DNA from: Bradymonas sp963697525
GTDB lineage: Bacteria; Myxococcota_A; Bradymonadia; Bradymonadales; Bradymonadaceae
Reading direction: 5' to 3'
Length of the DNA: 64,000 bases
Assembly: GCA_963697525.1 (NCBI GenBank)
Contig: OY969087.1
Location: 7,440,001 to 7,504,000 of the forward strand
A program made the translations under genes and the position numbers. The stretch's first letter is position 1. Each line of letters begins with the position of its first letter. Below are positions 37,802 to 47,449 of this stretch, piece after piece. The notes below the pieces were generated by a model. That model was given only the letters and a program-made list of their open reading frames with translations, searched no databases and was not told the DNA's origin.

Positions 37802-39115
37802 TTACTCCCAATGGCCCTCGGGGGTGCCGTCGAAGTGCTTCTCGAGGCCCGCCCAACAATCGGTGTAGTTCTCCTGGAGCGTCTCCAGGCTGGCGCCGTA
37901 GTCGGTGAGCTGCTGGGGAAGGCGCGTCTCGAACATGAACGCCATCGTGCCGGCGAGCTTCTGGGGGCCGAGGTCGGCGCTCGACGCCTTCTCGAAGGCG
38001 TCGGCGTCGGGCCCGTGGGCCAGCATCATATTGTGCAGGCTCATCCCGCCGGGCACGAACCCCTCTTCCTTGGCGTCGTACTGCCCGTAGATCAGCCCCA
38101 TGAACTCCGACATGATATTGCGGTGGTACCACGGCGGGCGGAAGGTGTTCTCGCCGACCAGCCAACGGTCCGGGAAGATGACGAAGTCGATATTGGCCGT
38201 GCCCGCCTCGCCCGACGGGGCGGTGAGCACCGTAAAGATCGACGGGTCCGGGTGGTCGAAGAGGATCGCGCCCACCGGTGAGTAGTCGCGCAGGTCGTAT
38301 TTGTAAGGCGTGTAGTTGCCGTGCCAGGCGACCACATCCAGCGGCGAGTGCCCGATGGCGGTGGTGTAGTGGCGCCCGCACCACTTCAAGTAGATGGTGC
38401 TGTCGGTCTCATCGTCCTCGAAATAGGCCACGGGGGTCTTGAAGTCGCGGGCGTTGGCCAGGCAATTGGCCCCGATGGGGCCGCGCTCGGGCAGGGTGAA
38501 TTTGGCGCCGTAATTCTCGCACAAATACCCGCGCGCCGGCCCGTCGACCAGCTCCACGCGAAACACCATGCCGCGCGGCACCACGGCGATCTCGCCGGGG
38601 CCGACCTCCATGACGCCCATCTCGGTGGCCAGCCGAATCGAGCCGTGCTCGGGCACGAACATCAGCTCGCCGTCGGCATTGAGCACGTATTGGTGCTCCA
38701 TGGACTCGTTGGCCAGGTAGACATGCGAGGCCATGCCCGTCTGGCCGACGACGTCCCCGGCGGTGGTGATGGTGCGCACGCCGTCGTAAAAGTGGGTGGG
38801 CTCGTCGGGCATGGGCACCGGATCCCAGCGGCGCTGGCCGATGGGAAGCTCGCCCTCGTGCAGCGTCGGGGCGCTGCGCCACAACGCCTGGGTATACGGC
38901 TCGTAGCGGCCCATATGGCGCACCGACGGGCGGATCCGGTACAGCCAGGAGCGCTCGTTGGTGCTGCGCGGCGCGGTAAACGGCGAGCCCGACAATTGCT
39001 CGGCGTACAGCCCGTAGGCGCAGCGCTGCGGGGAGTTTCGCCCCTGGGGCAGCGCGCCGGGAAGCGACTCGGTCTCGAAGTCATTGCCGAATCCAGTCAT
39101 ATACTCCAACGTCAT
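37802..39115 (-). CDS. hmgA: Homogentisate 1,2-dioxygenase
   Basis: HmgA opens the homogentisate ring to maleylacetoacetate in tyrosine and phenylalanine catabolism. The 437-aa sequence begins MTLEYMTGFGNDFETES and keeps NSPQRCAYGLYAEQLSGS. The iron-site region reads PPWYHRNIMSEFMGLIYGQYDAKEEGFVPGGMSLHNMMLAHGPD, whose two His and one Glu are the family ligands. ATG 39115 has GAGGAG 7 nt upstream. No other tyrosine-degradation gene is nearby, so the pathway is scattered in this genome. Confidence 0.96.
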   Translation of the reverse strand: MTLEYMTGFGNDFETESLPGALPQGRNSPQRCAYGLYAEQLSGSPFTAPRSTNERSWLYRIRPSVRHMGRYEPYTQALWRSAPTLHEGELPIGQRRWDPVPMPDEPTHFYDGVRTITTAGDVVGQTGMASHVYLANESMEHQYVLNADGELMFVPEHGSIRLATEMGVMEVGPGEIAVVPRGMVFRVELVDGPARGYLCENYGAKFTLPERGPIGANCLANARDFKTPVAYFEDDETDSTIYLKWCGRHYTTAIGHSPLDVVAWHGNYTPYKYDLRDYSPVGAILFDHPDPSIFTVLTAPSGEAGTANIDFVIFPDRWLVGENTFRPPWYHRNIMSEFMGLIYGQYDAKEEGFVPGGMSLHNMMLAHGPDADAFEKASSADLGPQKLAGTMAFMFETRLPQQLTDYGASLETLQENYTDCWAGLEKHFDGTPEGHWE

Positions 39116-39187
39116 CGCACTACTCCTCAATTGTTTTGGTTGGGGTGGCCGATCCTTTTGTAGCGCACTCGTTCACATGATGCCATC

Positions 39188-41080
39188 TCAGCGAAAAAAC
39201 ATCTCCGGCATCGACGCCTCGGGCTCGTGGACCGCCGTGTACAGCTCCTTGGGAGCCGAAAACTCGAGGTAGATCTGCAGCTCGTCCATGAACGTCGGCA
39301 GCACCTTGGCGATGTCGTCGAGCATCAAGCCCGCTTCCGACAGGCGTTCGACGATGGCCATGCGAAGGTCGACCTCGTCGTTGCCGAAGGGGTCGATGAG
39401 GTAGGCGGCCAGCAAATCCCCCACGGCATGCGCCAGGGTGTACAGTGCCTCGGGGGTGGGCTGGTGGCCGGCGGGGACCGCCGCCTGCAACGCCTCCAGG
39501 AGCGCAAAGCTCAGCGTGCTCATCTCCAACGCGACGACATCCTGGCCGGTGGGCTTTTCGACGTTGCCGAAGAAGCGCGCGCGCATCTCGCCGCGCACCG
39601 CCGGGTCTTCGGCGAGGTCGACGACGCTGTCGGGCATGTCGTAGCCGGGGTACGGCTCGTCGGGCACCTGCAGCGTGCGCTCGACCATCACCCGCATCAG
39701 CGGGCTTTCGGCGCAGGCCTGCGAGGTCTGGTGGGCCAGCGAGGCGAAGTCCGCGCTGCGCTCCTCCTCGCCGCCCAGCGCGTGCCACCGCGCCATATGC
39801 TCGGCCATGGCCACCACGCGCTCGACCGTCTCCGGCAGGGCACACACTCCCACGAGCGCCTGGGCGTACCAGGCCTCGTCGGGCTCGTCGTCCTCCGGGG
39901 CGGGCACGTCGGCCTGGGCGAACTCGGCGATGTCGAAAAACCAGGAGTCGTGGCGGGGGTGGTCGAGCAACTCCCAGGTGCGCTCGAGATCGACCTCGGC
40001 GCCCGGCGCCGCCGGCGCGGCCAACGCGCCGGGGTCGGCGGGCAACCGACTGATGCGCCAGGCGAGGTCGTCGAATTCGGCGGGGATGCCCCCGCGCTGG
40101 TTGGCCTGGGCGAAGCAGTCGTTGCACAGCGCCACCACGGCGGGCAGCGACAACTCCAACAGGTCGGCGCCGGCCTCGGCGCGCATGGCCTCGCGGATCT
40201 GGTCGATCTCGTCGCGGTCCTCGAAGCGGGCGGCGAAGCCGTCGCGCAGCTCGCCGGTGGCCCGGAACAACAGGTTGATGACCGCCAACGAGCCGTCGGT
40301 GCGCTCGCGGCACACGAAGACGGGAAAGCCGCCCGCGCCGTCGCACGAGCCCAACAGCCCGAAGCCCTGGATGCTGGACACCTGCTCGATGCCGGCGGTG
40401 CGCAGCTTGAGCGACTGGCGGCGCAGCTCGCGCTCGATGTCGGCGTCGGTGGCCTGGGCGGCCGCGTACTCGAGCAGCTCGGCGTCGGCGGCGACCGCGT
40501 CGTCGACGATGGCCTCGCCCACCGTGGGCCACAGAAGCTCGAAGTCCGCCTCGTCGAACACCGCCCGATAGGCCAGCGCCGCCTGCAGGCCGATCTGGCG
40601 ACGCTGCACGTCGACAAAGTCGAACATTTCAGCGCGCTCGTCGGGCGGGCTGGCCATCAAAAAATCGGCGTATTGCAAGAAGATGTCCGGCTCGTCCTCG
40701 GCATACGCCAACAGTGTGCCCAGGCTGGCGGCGAGCATCTGACTCATGTCCTCGCCGACGTACTCGGCGAGCTGCTCGACATCGACGCTCTCGTCGGCCG
40801 ACAGCGCCATGAACGCGAATTGGCGTAGCTCGGCGTCGACCTCGGCGTCGGTGACCAGCGCGCGCAACCGCGCCTGCTCATCCCCCACGCCCAGCGCTCC
40901 GAAGATCGACATCATCCAGCCGAAGTCTTCCGAGGACAGCTCCCCGCGCTCGACGCGGTCGACCAACTCGGCGCGCAACGCCTCCTGGTCGACCTGCTCG
41001 ACGCGGTGCAGCAGCTCCGCCTCGCTGGTCGGGGGGAAGTCTAACAGCGTGTCGACAAAAGCAGCGATGGTTTGAGTCAC
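39188..41080 (-). CDS. Acidic helical protein of unknown function (630 aa)
   Basis: The protein is strongly acidic and rich in Ala, Leu, Glu and Asp, with no signal peptide or membrane span. Its many short amphipathic helices suggest a HEAT/ARM-like solenoid. Single Cys-x-x-Cys (ALCNDCF) and YPGYDMPDSV segments are the only conspicuous features. I do not recognise a family. It starts at ATG 41080 and lies 72 bp upstream of hmgA on the same strand, which may be coincidence. Its own upstream region contains the 88-bp tandem repeat array. Confidence 0.7.
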   Translation of the reverse strand: MTQTIAAFVDTLLDFPPTSEAELLHRVEQVDQEALRAELVDRVERGELSSEDFGWMMSIFGALGVGDEQARLRALVTDAEVDAELRQFAFMALSADESVDVEQLAEYVGEDMSQMLAASLGTLLAYAEDEPDIFLQYADFLMASPPDERAEMFDFVDVQRRQIGLQAALAYRAVFDEADFELLWPTVGEAIVDDAVAADAELLEYAAAQATDADIERELRRQSLKLRTAGIEQVSSIQGFGLLGSCDGAGGFPVFVCRERTDGSLAVINLLFRATGELRDGFAARFEDRDEIDQIREAMRAEAGADLLELSLPAVVALCNDCFAQANQRGGIPAEFDDLAWRISRLPADPGALAAPAAPGAEVDLERTWELLDHPRHDSWFFDIAEFAQADVPAPEDDEPDEAWYAQALVGVCALPETVERVVAMAEHMARWHALGGEEERSADFASLAHQTSQACAESPLMRVMVERTLQVPDEPYPGYDMPDSVVDLAEDPAVRGEMRARFFGNVEKPTGQDVVALEMSTLSFALLEALQAAVPAGHQPTPEALYTLAHAVGDLLAAYLIDPFGNDEVDLRMAIVERLSEAGLMLDDIAKVLPTFMDELQIYLEFSAPKELYTAVHEPEASMPEMFFR

Positions 41081-41194
41081 GAGTCCGCTCCGTGCAATCT
41101 GCGACGATGATGGATACGTCCCTGCGCATAGGTGCTTCGCGCAGCTACGTCAATCTTGGACGCCACCGCCCGCCGGTAAAATAGACACGAGTTG

Positions 41195-41592
41195 GGCCTT
41201 TCCCGCCCATACGGTCGATTTAGAGCGGTCCTCCAAACAGGCGCATCCGTGCTCCCCCGTGTCCGTGGCCGTGACCGTGACCGGCCTTTCCCGCCCATAC
41301 GGTCGATTTGGAGCGGTCCTCCAAACCAGCGCATCCGTGCTACCCCGTGGCCGTGGCCGTGACCGTGACCGGCCTTTCCCGCCCATACGGTCGATTTAGA
41401 GCGGTCCTCCAAACCAGCGCATCCGTGCTACCCCGTGGCCATGGCCGTGACCGTGACCGGCCTTTCCCGCCCATACGGTCGATTTAGAGCGGTCCTCCAA
41501 ACCAGCGCATCCGTGCTACCCCGTGGCCATGGCCGTGACCGTGACCGGCCTTTCCCGCCCATACGATCGACGTGGAACCATCCTCGAAACTA
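41195..41592. repeat. 88-bp tandem repeat array, 4.5 units
   Basis: Units start with GGCCTTTCCCGCCCATACGG at 41195, 41283, 41371 and 41459, with a degenerate half unit at 41547. Each unit also carries GCGGTCCTCCAAAC(C/A) and a GGCCGTGACC-type microrepeat. Identity between units is very high except for the last. Because 88 is not a multiple of three, the array is not an in-frame protein repeat. It fills the gap between the 630-aa gene and the downstream end of the next minus-strand lipoprotein gene. There are no spacers, so it is not a CRISPR. Confidence 0.92.
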
Positions 41593-41697
41593 TCGCATTC
41601 GCTCATTCGCGCCCACCACACCCACATGCCCCACCCGGTGTCGTAGGTCAGTTGCTCGCCGAACAGCAGGCTGCGCACCTGGGCGTGGATGCCGCGC

Positions 41698-42417
41698 TCA
41701 AGGCGCGCCCAGACAAAACGGCACATGGCTGTTGAGGATGGGCAGTTGTGTGCTGTCCTGGAGTTGCATCGCCAGGGTGTACATGCCCGGATAGGCGACG
41801 TTGAGGTGGACGGCCACGCCCAGATAATGGGTCTGGTCGTCGCCGCAGGGGATGTTGGCGGGGATCACCACGTCGGTGAGCTTGTCGGTCTCGTTCCACG
41901 CGTCGCTGGAGGGCACGTCCAGCGCCATCGTGGCCTTGCCGCATTGGAGGTCGCAGCCGGGGTCGTCGTAGGACACGAGCACGTAGTAGGTCGACGAGGT
42001 CGACGCCGCGCCGAAGTCCTCGATGATCTCGCCGTCGCGCGCCAGGGTGGCCGCGCCCACCGCCGCCGAGCTCGACCCGCCGGGCTGTTGGTCCTGGCAC
42101 GTCGACGAATCCAGGCTGTCGGCGGGGATGACCTCGAGGTGGCCGTCGGCGGCCTGGTTCAAGAAGGCCAGGTCGATGGCGGCGACCGGGTCGGCCGGCT
42201 TGTCCGGCGCGGGCGCCGGGCAGCTAGGCCCGCCGTTGCCGCCGGCGTCGCTATCGGTCGTAGCGACGTCGGCCGTGCCGGCATCGCCGGCGTCGTCGCC
42301 CCCGGCGTGCAGCCCCGTACCATGCAGCGTGGACTGGCCGCCGCACCCCCACAACAACAGCGCCGACACCAGCACTATCCCACCGGTGCGGCTCCCAATA
42401 GACGTCTCGTGGCGCAT
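41698..42417 (-). CDS. Lipoprotein of unknown function, C-terminus probably frameshifted
   Basis: This 239-aa protein has a lipoprotein signal ending LLLWGC and an Asp/Ala/Thr-rich linker. A beta-rich domain with a Cys pair (CDLQC) follows (TYYVLVSYDDPGC, LGVAVHLNVAYPGMYTLAMQLQDS). The frame ends abruptly at PFCLGAP. In the next frame the same DNA reads MCRFVWARLERGIHAQVRSL..., a protein-like stretch that continues to about 41600. A 1-nt indel near 41725-41732 has therefore probably cut off the native C-terminus. The alternative frame then runs into the 88-bp repeats. Start 42417 is chosen over 42447 from the signal-peptide position. Confidence 0.65.
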   Translation of the reverse strand: MRHETSIGSRTGGIVLVSALLLWGCGGQSTLHGTGLHAGGDDAGDAGTADVATTDSDAGGNGGPSCPAPAPDKPADPVAAIDLAFLNQAADGHLEVIPADSLDSSTCQDQQPGGSSSAAVGAATLARDGEIIEDFGAASTSSTYYVLVSYDDPGCDLQCGKATMALDVPSSDAWNETDKLTDVVIPANIPCGDDQTHYLGVAVHLNVAYPGMYTLAMQLQDSTQLPILNSHVPFCLGAP

Positions 42418-42653
42418 ATGACTCTCTGATATCGACCGGACTGGCATCTCGATGCTGTCATGGTAGCGCGTCGGACCTCCCGAGACAATGTGACCGGCGC
42501 CGACGGCGGGCGGGAATTAATGCGCCCATTCACTTCTTAATCGGCGTCACCATTTGATCGCGTCCATATGTGTGCGACATTTGTTGAAGACGTACCTACA
42601 AGCCCGTCTACCCCACCCGCGACGTGCGCAGCCTGTCCGTTCAGGAGGACCGA

Positions 42654-44381
42654 GTGACACAGGATGACCGCCACGAACACTCATTTCTGAGCGGCAACGG
42701 CCCCGTCGCCCAGCGCCTGCGAGCGCACGATTGGAGCACGTCCGAGCTGGGGCCGCCGAGTCAGTGGTCGCCGCAGATGCGCGCGGCGGTCGACGAGGTG
42801 CTGGGCGTCCTTTGCTCCGGCATCGAGGACGACTTCATGGGCCACGAGGCCCTGCTGTCGCTCGCCGAGGAGTCCAGCCGGGCGTGGGAGGCGCGGTTTC
42901 GGGCCATGGCCGACATCGCCCCGGCGATGCTGTGGATCGCCGACAATCACACCCGCACCACCTTCTTGAGCCGGGGGTGGTACGACTTCACTGGCCAGAC
43001 CGAGGCGCACGCGCTAGGCATGGGGTGGGCGCAGGCGGTCCACCCTGACGACCGCGACGGCGCCATCGCCCAATATTTCGAGGCTGTCGAGCGCCACGAG
43101 CCCTTTACCCTGGACATGCGCGTGCGCCGCCACGACGGCGAGTATCGTTGGGTGCTCGACAGCGGCCGGCCGCGCTTCGACGAGGACGGCCAGTGGCTGG
43201 GCTATATCGGCTCGGTCATCGACGTCGACCAGCGCAAGAAGACCGAGCAGGCGCTGCGGCAGGCCAACCAACGAAAGACCCACTTCATGGCCCTGCTTTC
43301 CCACGAGCTTCGCAATCCTCTGGCGCCGATCAGGCTCAGCCTGGACCTGCTCGACGAGGTCGACCCCGACGCCCCGGCCGCGCTTCAGGCGCGCGCGATC
43401 ATCGAGCGTCAGGTCGACCAGCTCGCCGAGCTGGTCGACGATCTGCTGGACGTGACCCGCGTGGCCAGCGGCAAGATCGAGCTGGAGCGCGAGCGCGTCG
43501 ACCTCGGCCAACTGCTCTACGATACCGTCGAGGATCACCGCCCGCTGTTCGTGGCCAAAGATGTGGGGCTGGAGCTGGCGCCGATCGACGAGACGCTGGT
43601 CGTCGACGTCGACTACAGCCGCATGCGCCAGGTGGTCGGCAACCTGTTGCAAAACGCCGCCAAGTTCACCAAGCCCGGGGGTGCGGCGACGGTGCGGGCG
43701 ACCGCTGTTGAGGGAGGCAGCGATGGGGCGCGCCAGGCCGAAATTCGCGTCACCGACACCGGCCTGGGCATGACCCCGCAGACCCTGGCCAGCCTCTTCG
43801 AGCCCTTCGTCCAGGCGGATACCTCCCTGGAACACGCCGGCGGGGGGCTGGGGCTGGGCCTGGCGCTGGTCAAGGGGCTCGTCGAGCAGCACGGCGGCCA
43901 GGTCAGCGTGACCAGCGCCGGGCTGGGCCACGGCGCCGAATTCGTCGTGCGGCTGCCCCTGGCCGAGCACGCCGAGCACGCCGCCTCCGAGGTGTCCGCC
44001 GAGGTCGACGGCACGGCGCGCCGCGTGCTGATCATCGACGACAATGCCGACCTGGCCGAGGCCCTGGCGACGATGCTCGAGATGCGCGGCCACCGGGTCA
44101 TCGTCGCCGAGGACGGCCGCCAAGGCATCGAGAAGGCGCGCGCCTTCGCGCCCGAGGTCGTCTTCTGCGACATCGGCCTTCCCGGCCTCGACGGCTACGA
44201 GGTCGCCCGGGCGCTTCGACGCATCCCCGAGCTGCGCTCGACCGTGCTGGTCGCCCTGAGCGGCTACGCCGCCGACGAGGATATCGACGAGTCCCACGAG
44301 GCCGGCTTCGACCTGCACATCGCCAAGCCGCCCCGGCTTCCCGCCCTGGAGGCGGCCATCGCCACGGCGCCGCGCGCCTAA
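42654..44381 (+). CDS. Hybrid sensor histidine kinase: PAS, HisKA, HATPase and receiver domains
   Basis: This 575-aa soluble hybrid kinase has a PAS/PAC domain at about 80-200 (FLSRGWYDFTGQTEAHALGMGW, RRHDGEYRWVLDSGRP). The HisKA box is MALLSHELRNPLAPI, with phospho-accepting His near residue 217. The ATPase domain has N box VGNLLQNAAKFT, G1 DTGLGM and G2 GGGLGLGLALV. A C-terminal receiver carries Asp in VFCDIGLPGLDGYEVA and Lys in HIAKPP. No membrane span is present, so the signal is cytoplasmic. GTG 42654 is preferred because AGGAGGA lies 6 nt upstream. No response-regulator gene is adjacent. Confidence 0.92.
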   Translation: MTQDDRHEHSFLSGNGPVAQRLRAHDWSTSELGPPSQWSPQMRAAVDEVLGVLCSGIEDDFMGHEALLSLAEESSRAWEARFRAMADIAPAMLWIADNHTRTTFLSRGWYDFTGQTEAHALGMGWAQAVHPDDRDGAIAQYFEAVERHEPFTLDMRVRRHDGEYRWVLDSGRPRFDEDGQWLGYIGSVIDVDQRKKTEQALRQANQRKTHFMALLSHELRNPLAPIRLSLDLLDEVDPDAPAALQARAIIERQVDQLAELVDDLLDVTRVASGKIELERERVDLGQLLYDTVEDHRPLFVAKDVGLELAPIDETLVVDVDYSRMRQVVGNLLQNAAKFTKPGGAATVRATAVEGGSDGARQAEIRVTDTGLGMTPQTLASLFEPFVQADTSLEHAGGGLGLGLALVKGLVEQHGGQVSVTSAGLGHGAEFVVRLPLAEHAEHAASEVSAEVDGTARRVLIIDDNADLAEALATMLEMRGHRVIVAEDGRQGIEKARAFAPEVVFCDIGLPGLDGYEVARALRRIPELRSTVLVALSGYAADEDIDESHEAGFDLHIAKPPRLPALEAAIATAPRA

Positions 44382-44549
44382 TACTACAACGTCATTTTCG
44401 ACGTGAGCGCCCTCGGCGAGACCACGGGACCGAGGCCAAGGCTCAGACGACGAGGCGATGCGGTTGAGCATCGTCGAGGAGGATGAACGCAGGCGTCGGT
44501 TCCGTGGGCCGACGAGGTGCCGCGTGGAAAGTGACGTTGTAGTACTAAG
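44382..44549. repeat. MITE-like element with inverted ends TACTACAACGTCA(T/C)TTTC
   Basis: About 20 bp at 44383-44402 pairs with the reverse complement at about 44530-44549, with one mismatch. Weaker pairing extends inwards for a further 30 bp. It begins directly at the stop codon of the histidine kinase gene and has no coding frame of interest. Confidence 0.6.
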
Positions 44550-44835
44550 TGGGTTCACGCAGATCTTTCGCTTTTTGTCGCTGGTGCGTCTCGCGGCAAA
44601 TGACTGCTTTACGGCGCGTTCTTGGTGGTTGGTTCTTGGTTTTGCAGGGCATCGTGAATTGCCCTCGTGTCCCTTCTGTGGCATCCGGCAGGCGATACGG
44701 GTGGTTAGAGCGATCATCCACGAGCAGCAAGAACCAAGAACCAAGAACCAAGAACCCTGTGTAAACCCGCCAGGTCGCAACACGCCCGGCCCCCACGGAA
44801 GCCGAAAGATCTCTGTGAATCCAGTTAGGTGTTAC
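44549..44835. repeat. Second inverted-repeat element, containing (CAAGAAC)4
   Basis: Ends near 44552-44575 (GGGTTCACGCAGATCTTTCG) and 44802-44828 (CGAAAGATCTCTGTGAATCC) are imperfect inverted copies. Inside, GTTCTTGG repeats at about 44617-44641 are inverted relative to a 7-bp tandem repeat CAAGAAC, four copies at 44728-44755. It abuts the previous element, so the 530-bp gap before the next gene is almost entirely repeat DNA. Confidence 0.55.
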
Positions 44836-44910
44836 AAGGCTTGCCGTTGTCACCGCCGGTCCGACCACGTACGCTAGAGGCCGTGTACTCCTCGCCACGG
44901 GCCTCCAGCG

Positions 44911-46458
44911 ATGCGCAAGGCAATCAAGATCATCGCACGAGTGATCAAGGCGTCGTGGTACGCGCTGATCGTGGCCACGCCGCTGTTGGGCGTGTGGCTG
45001 GCGTCGTCGCTGGCCGCCTACCTCAACGGGCCGCTGTGGGCGGCGTGTCTGGCGGGGGTGCTGGCGTTTCCGGGGCTGCCGCTGACGTGGGAGCTCGTCG
45101 GGCGGGTGCGCTACCGCCAAAAGGTCGAGCGGCTTCGCGCCGCCGGCGAGCAGGCCCGCGGGCGCTGGCTGACCGCCGGCGACCGGTTCATCCTGCGGAC
45201 CCTGGCCATCAACCTGGTCTTTCTGGGGGTGCTCGGCGGGCTGTTTCCCCAGGATAGCTTCACCGCCCTGTCCACCCGTGGCGACTGGATGCTGACCGGC
45301 CACGACGAGCCGTGGGCCGCGCACACCCGCACGGTGCTCTTCGGCGCCGCCGGCGGCCTGGAGTGGCTGTACAACGCCACCCGTGACAACCCCTACGAAA
45401 AGTGGGCGGACACCGACCACCACAAGCCGGTGCCCCGACCGGTGCCCGGGCGCGTCGAACAGAAGGATACGTCGGTCGCCAAGGACGACCACGCCGCCAA
45501 GACGATGCCTGTCGCCGATAAGCCTGGCGCCGACAAGTCTGTCGCCCACGACACCGCGTCCACCCGAACCAGGCGCCCGGGCGAGCCACCGTCCTGGCCC
45601 ATGCCCGACCACCTCCACCCGCTGGTCGCCCACATGCCGGCGAGTGCCGAGACCAGCCCCGAGGCCGTCGCCCAGTACATCGCCCAGCGCGAGCACGACC
45701 CGTACCTTCGCGTCAAGGCGCTGTACGACTACGTCGCCGACCGCGTGCGCTACGACGTCGCCGCCCTGCAGGCCGGCGACTATCCGCCCCAGGACCCCCA
45801 GACGGTGTTTCGCACCCACAAGGCGGTGTGCGCCGGCTACTCCAAATTGCTCCAGAAGATGGCCAAGTCCATCGGCATCGACATGGTCTACGTCGTGGGC
45901 GTCTCGCGCGACCAGACCGGCAGCGTCGCCGGCGGCGGCCACGCCTGGAACGCCGTCGAGATCGAGGGCAAGTGGTACCTGATCGACGCGACCTGGGGTG
46001 CGGGCACCGTCGACGGAGGCGCGTTCCACAAGCGCTACACCACCGACTATCTATTCACGCCTCCGAAGGTCTTCGGGGTCGACCACTTCCCGGACGACGC
46101 GCGCTGGCAGTTGCGCGGCCAGCCGCTGACCCGCGGTGCGTTCGTGCGCCAGCCGATGCTGCGCGCCGGGTTCTTCGAGCGCGGCTACGAGCTCATCAGC
46201 CCCAAACGCTCGCAGGTCAGCGTCGACGACGTCGCCCGCATCGACGTGCGCCGGCCGGCCGGCCAGGACCTCATCGCCTCGCTCTTTCCCGCCGACGGCG
46301 GCAAGCCCACCCGCTGCCGGGTCACCGGGCGCGACCCCGCCTCCATCCGCTGCAAGATCGCCCACCCGGGAAGCTTCGAGGTGCGCATGTTCAGCAGCAC
46401 CCACCGCGTGGGCATCCACCCATTCATCGGCAAGATCGCGGTGAACTCGCGGTTTTGA
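44911..46458 (+). CDS. Membrane protein with transglutaminase-like (KY-type) peptidase domain
   Basis: This 515-aa protein has two N-terminal membrane helices (about 15-32 and 38-60) and a third at about 92-112. A Lys/Pro-rich linker leads to a transglutaminase-like domain with a full Cys-His-Asp triad: Cys307 in HKAVCAGYS, His344 in GGGHAWNAVEI and Asp359 in WYLIDATWG. The region after it resembles the C-terminal half of kyphoscoliosis-peptidase proteins (YLFTPPKVFGVDHFPDDARWQL). It is probably a membrane-anchored protease or crosslinking enzyme with an extracytoplasmic active site. It converges with the GDPD gene. Confidence 0.88.
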   Translation: MRKAIKIIARVIKASWYALIVATPLLGVWLASSLAAYLNGPLWAACLAGVLAFPGLPLTWELVGRVRYRQKVERLRAAGEQARGRWLTAGDRFILRTLAINLVFLGVLGGLFPQDSFTALSTRGDWMLTGHDEPWAAHTRTVLFGAAGGLEWLYNATRDNPYEKWADTDHHKPVPRPVPGRVEQKDTSVAKDDHAAKTMPVADKPGADKSVAHDTASTRTRRPGEPPSWPMPDHLHPLVAHMPASAETSPEAVAQYIAQREHDPYLRVKALYDYVADRVRYDVAALQAGDYPPQDPQTVFRTHKAVCAGYSKLLQKMAKSIGIDMVYVVGVSRDQTGSVAGGGHAWNAVEIEGKWYLIDATWGAGTVDGGAFHKRYTTDYLFTPPKVFGVDHFPDDARWQLRGQPLTRGAFVRQPMLRAGFFERGYELISPKRSQVSVDDVARIDVRRPAGQDLIASLFPADGGKPTRCRVTGRDPASIRCKIAHPGSFEVRMFSSTHRVGIHPFIGKIAVNSRF

Positions 46459-46472
46459 CCCTCGCGCCCGGC

Positions 46473-47417
46473 TCACCGCAACGCCAGGTCCGGCCGGTCG
46501 GTGATCAGCCCGTCCACGCCGAACTCGGCGAGCGCGAGCATGGCGTCGAGCTCGTTGACGGGCCAGGGAACGACCTTAAGGCCGGCGTCGTGCGCCCGGG
46601 CGATGAGCTCTGCGTCCAAAAAGGCGTAGTGCGGCGACCAGGTGCCGACGCCCCAGCCGCGCACCTGCTCGAGGTCGAGCGACGGCCCTTTTTCGAGGAC
46701 GGCGAGCGCGAGCGACGGGTCCAGCGCGGCCACGGCGCGCACGCTGCGGGTATCGAAGCTCTGGACGATGACCCGGGCCTGCAGCCCATGCGCTCGCACC
46801 AGGTCGACGACCCCGGTCTCGAGCAGCCCGGCGTGGGCGCCGTCGAAGCCGTCGCCGATATACTCGGGGTGGTCGGGGTCGCGTTTGATCTCGATATTAA
46901 ACCGCACGCGGCTGGCAACGCCGCGCTGGCTCGCCGACTTTTGCTCGCTGTTGGCGTAGGCGTCGACGAAGTCGAAGAGCTCGGCGAGCGTCACCAGGCC
47001 GTAGCCTGCGCCGGCCAGGCTCGTGGGGCCGCGTTCCTTGCCGGGGAACTCCTTGGCGTTGGGGATGCCGTCGCACTGATAGGCGCGAAGCTCGTCGACG
47101 GTCCGGTGGCGCAGCCAAAGCTTGGGGGCGCCTTCGGCAAGCCCCGCGGGGTCGGGCGCGGCCGGCTGCGCGCTCGCCAGGCGACACTTTGCGGGCACAA
47201 GGTACGGATCGTGCCACACGACGACTTGGTCGTCGGCCGACAGATGAACGTCCAACTCCAGGGTGTCGACCCCCAGGTCCAACGCCGCTTCGAACGACGG
47301 CAGAGTATTCTCGGGCTTGAGGCCGCCGGCGCCGCGGTGGCCCTCGATGTCGACGCTTACCAGCGCGGGGCGGCGCCTGGGCGGGTGGGTCGGGGTGTTG
47401 TTGTCGATGGGACACAT
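46473..47417 (-). CDS. Glycerophosphodiester phosphodiesterase
   Basis: This 314-aa GDPD-family enzyme hydrolyses glycerophosphodiesters to glycerol-3-phosphate and an alcohol. The catalytic and metal-binding pattern is complete: GHRGAGGLKPENTLPSF, DTLELDVHLSADDQVVVWHDP, FNIEIK and the terminal GVDGLITDRPD. There is no signal peptide, so it is probably cytoplasmic. The start at 47417 precedes the TIM barrel by about 20 residues; a shorter start is possible. It is divergent from the peroxiredoxin gene. Confidence 0.93.
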   Translation of the reverse strand: MCPIDNNTPTHPPRRRPALVSVDIEGHRGAGGLKPENTLPSFEAALDLGVDTLELDVHLSADDQVVVWHDPYLVPAKCRLASAQPAAPDPAGLAEGAPKLWLRHRTVDELRAYQCDGIPNAKEFPGKERGPTSLAGAGYGLVTLAELFDFVDAYANSEQKSASQRGVASRVRFNIEIKRDPDHPEYIGDGFDGAHAGLLETGVVDLVRAHGLQARVIVQSFDTRSVRAVAALDPSLALAVLEKGPSLDLEQVRGWGVGTWSPHYAFLDAELIARAHDAGLKVVPWPVNELDAMLALAEFGVDGLITDRPDLALR

Positions 47418-47449
47418 GGTCTTTGGCCTCCGCGGTGCAAAGAAAGGGC

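Noticed and set aside
41195..41592. Possible CRISPR array
   Set aside because: The 88-bp units are contiguous with no unique spacers, and no cas gene is present.
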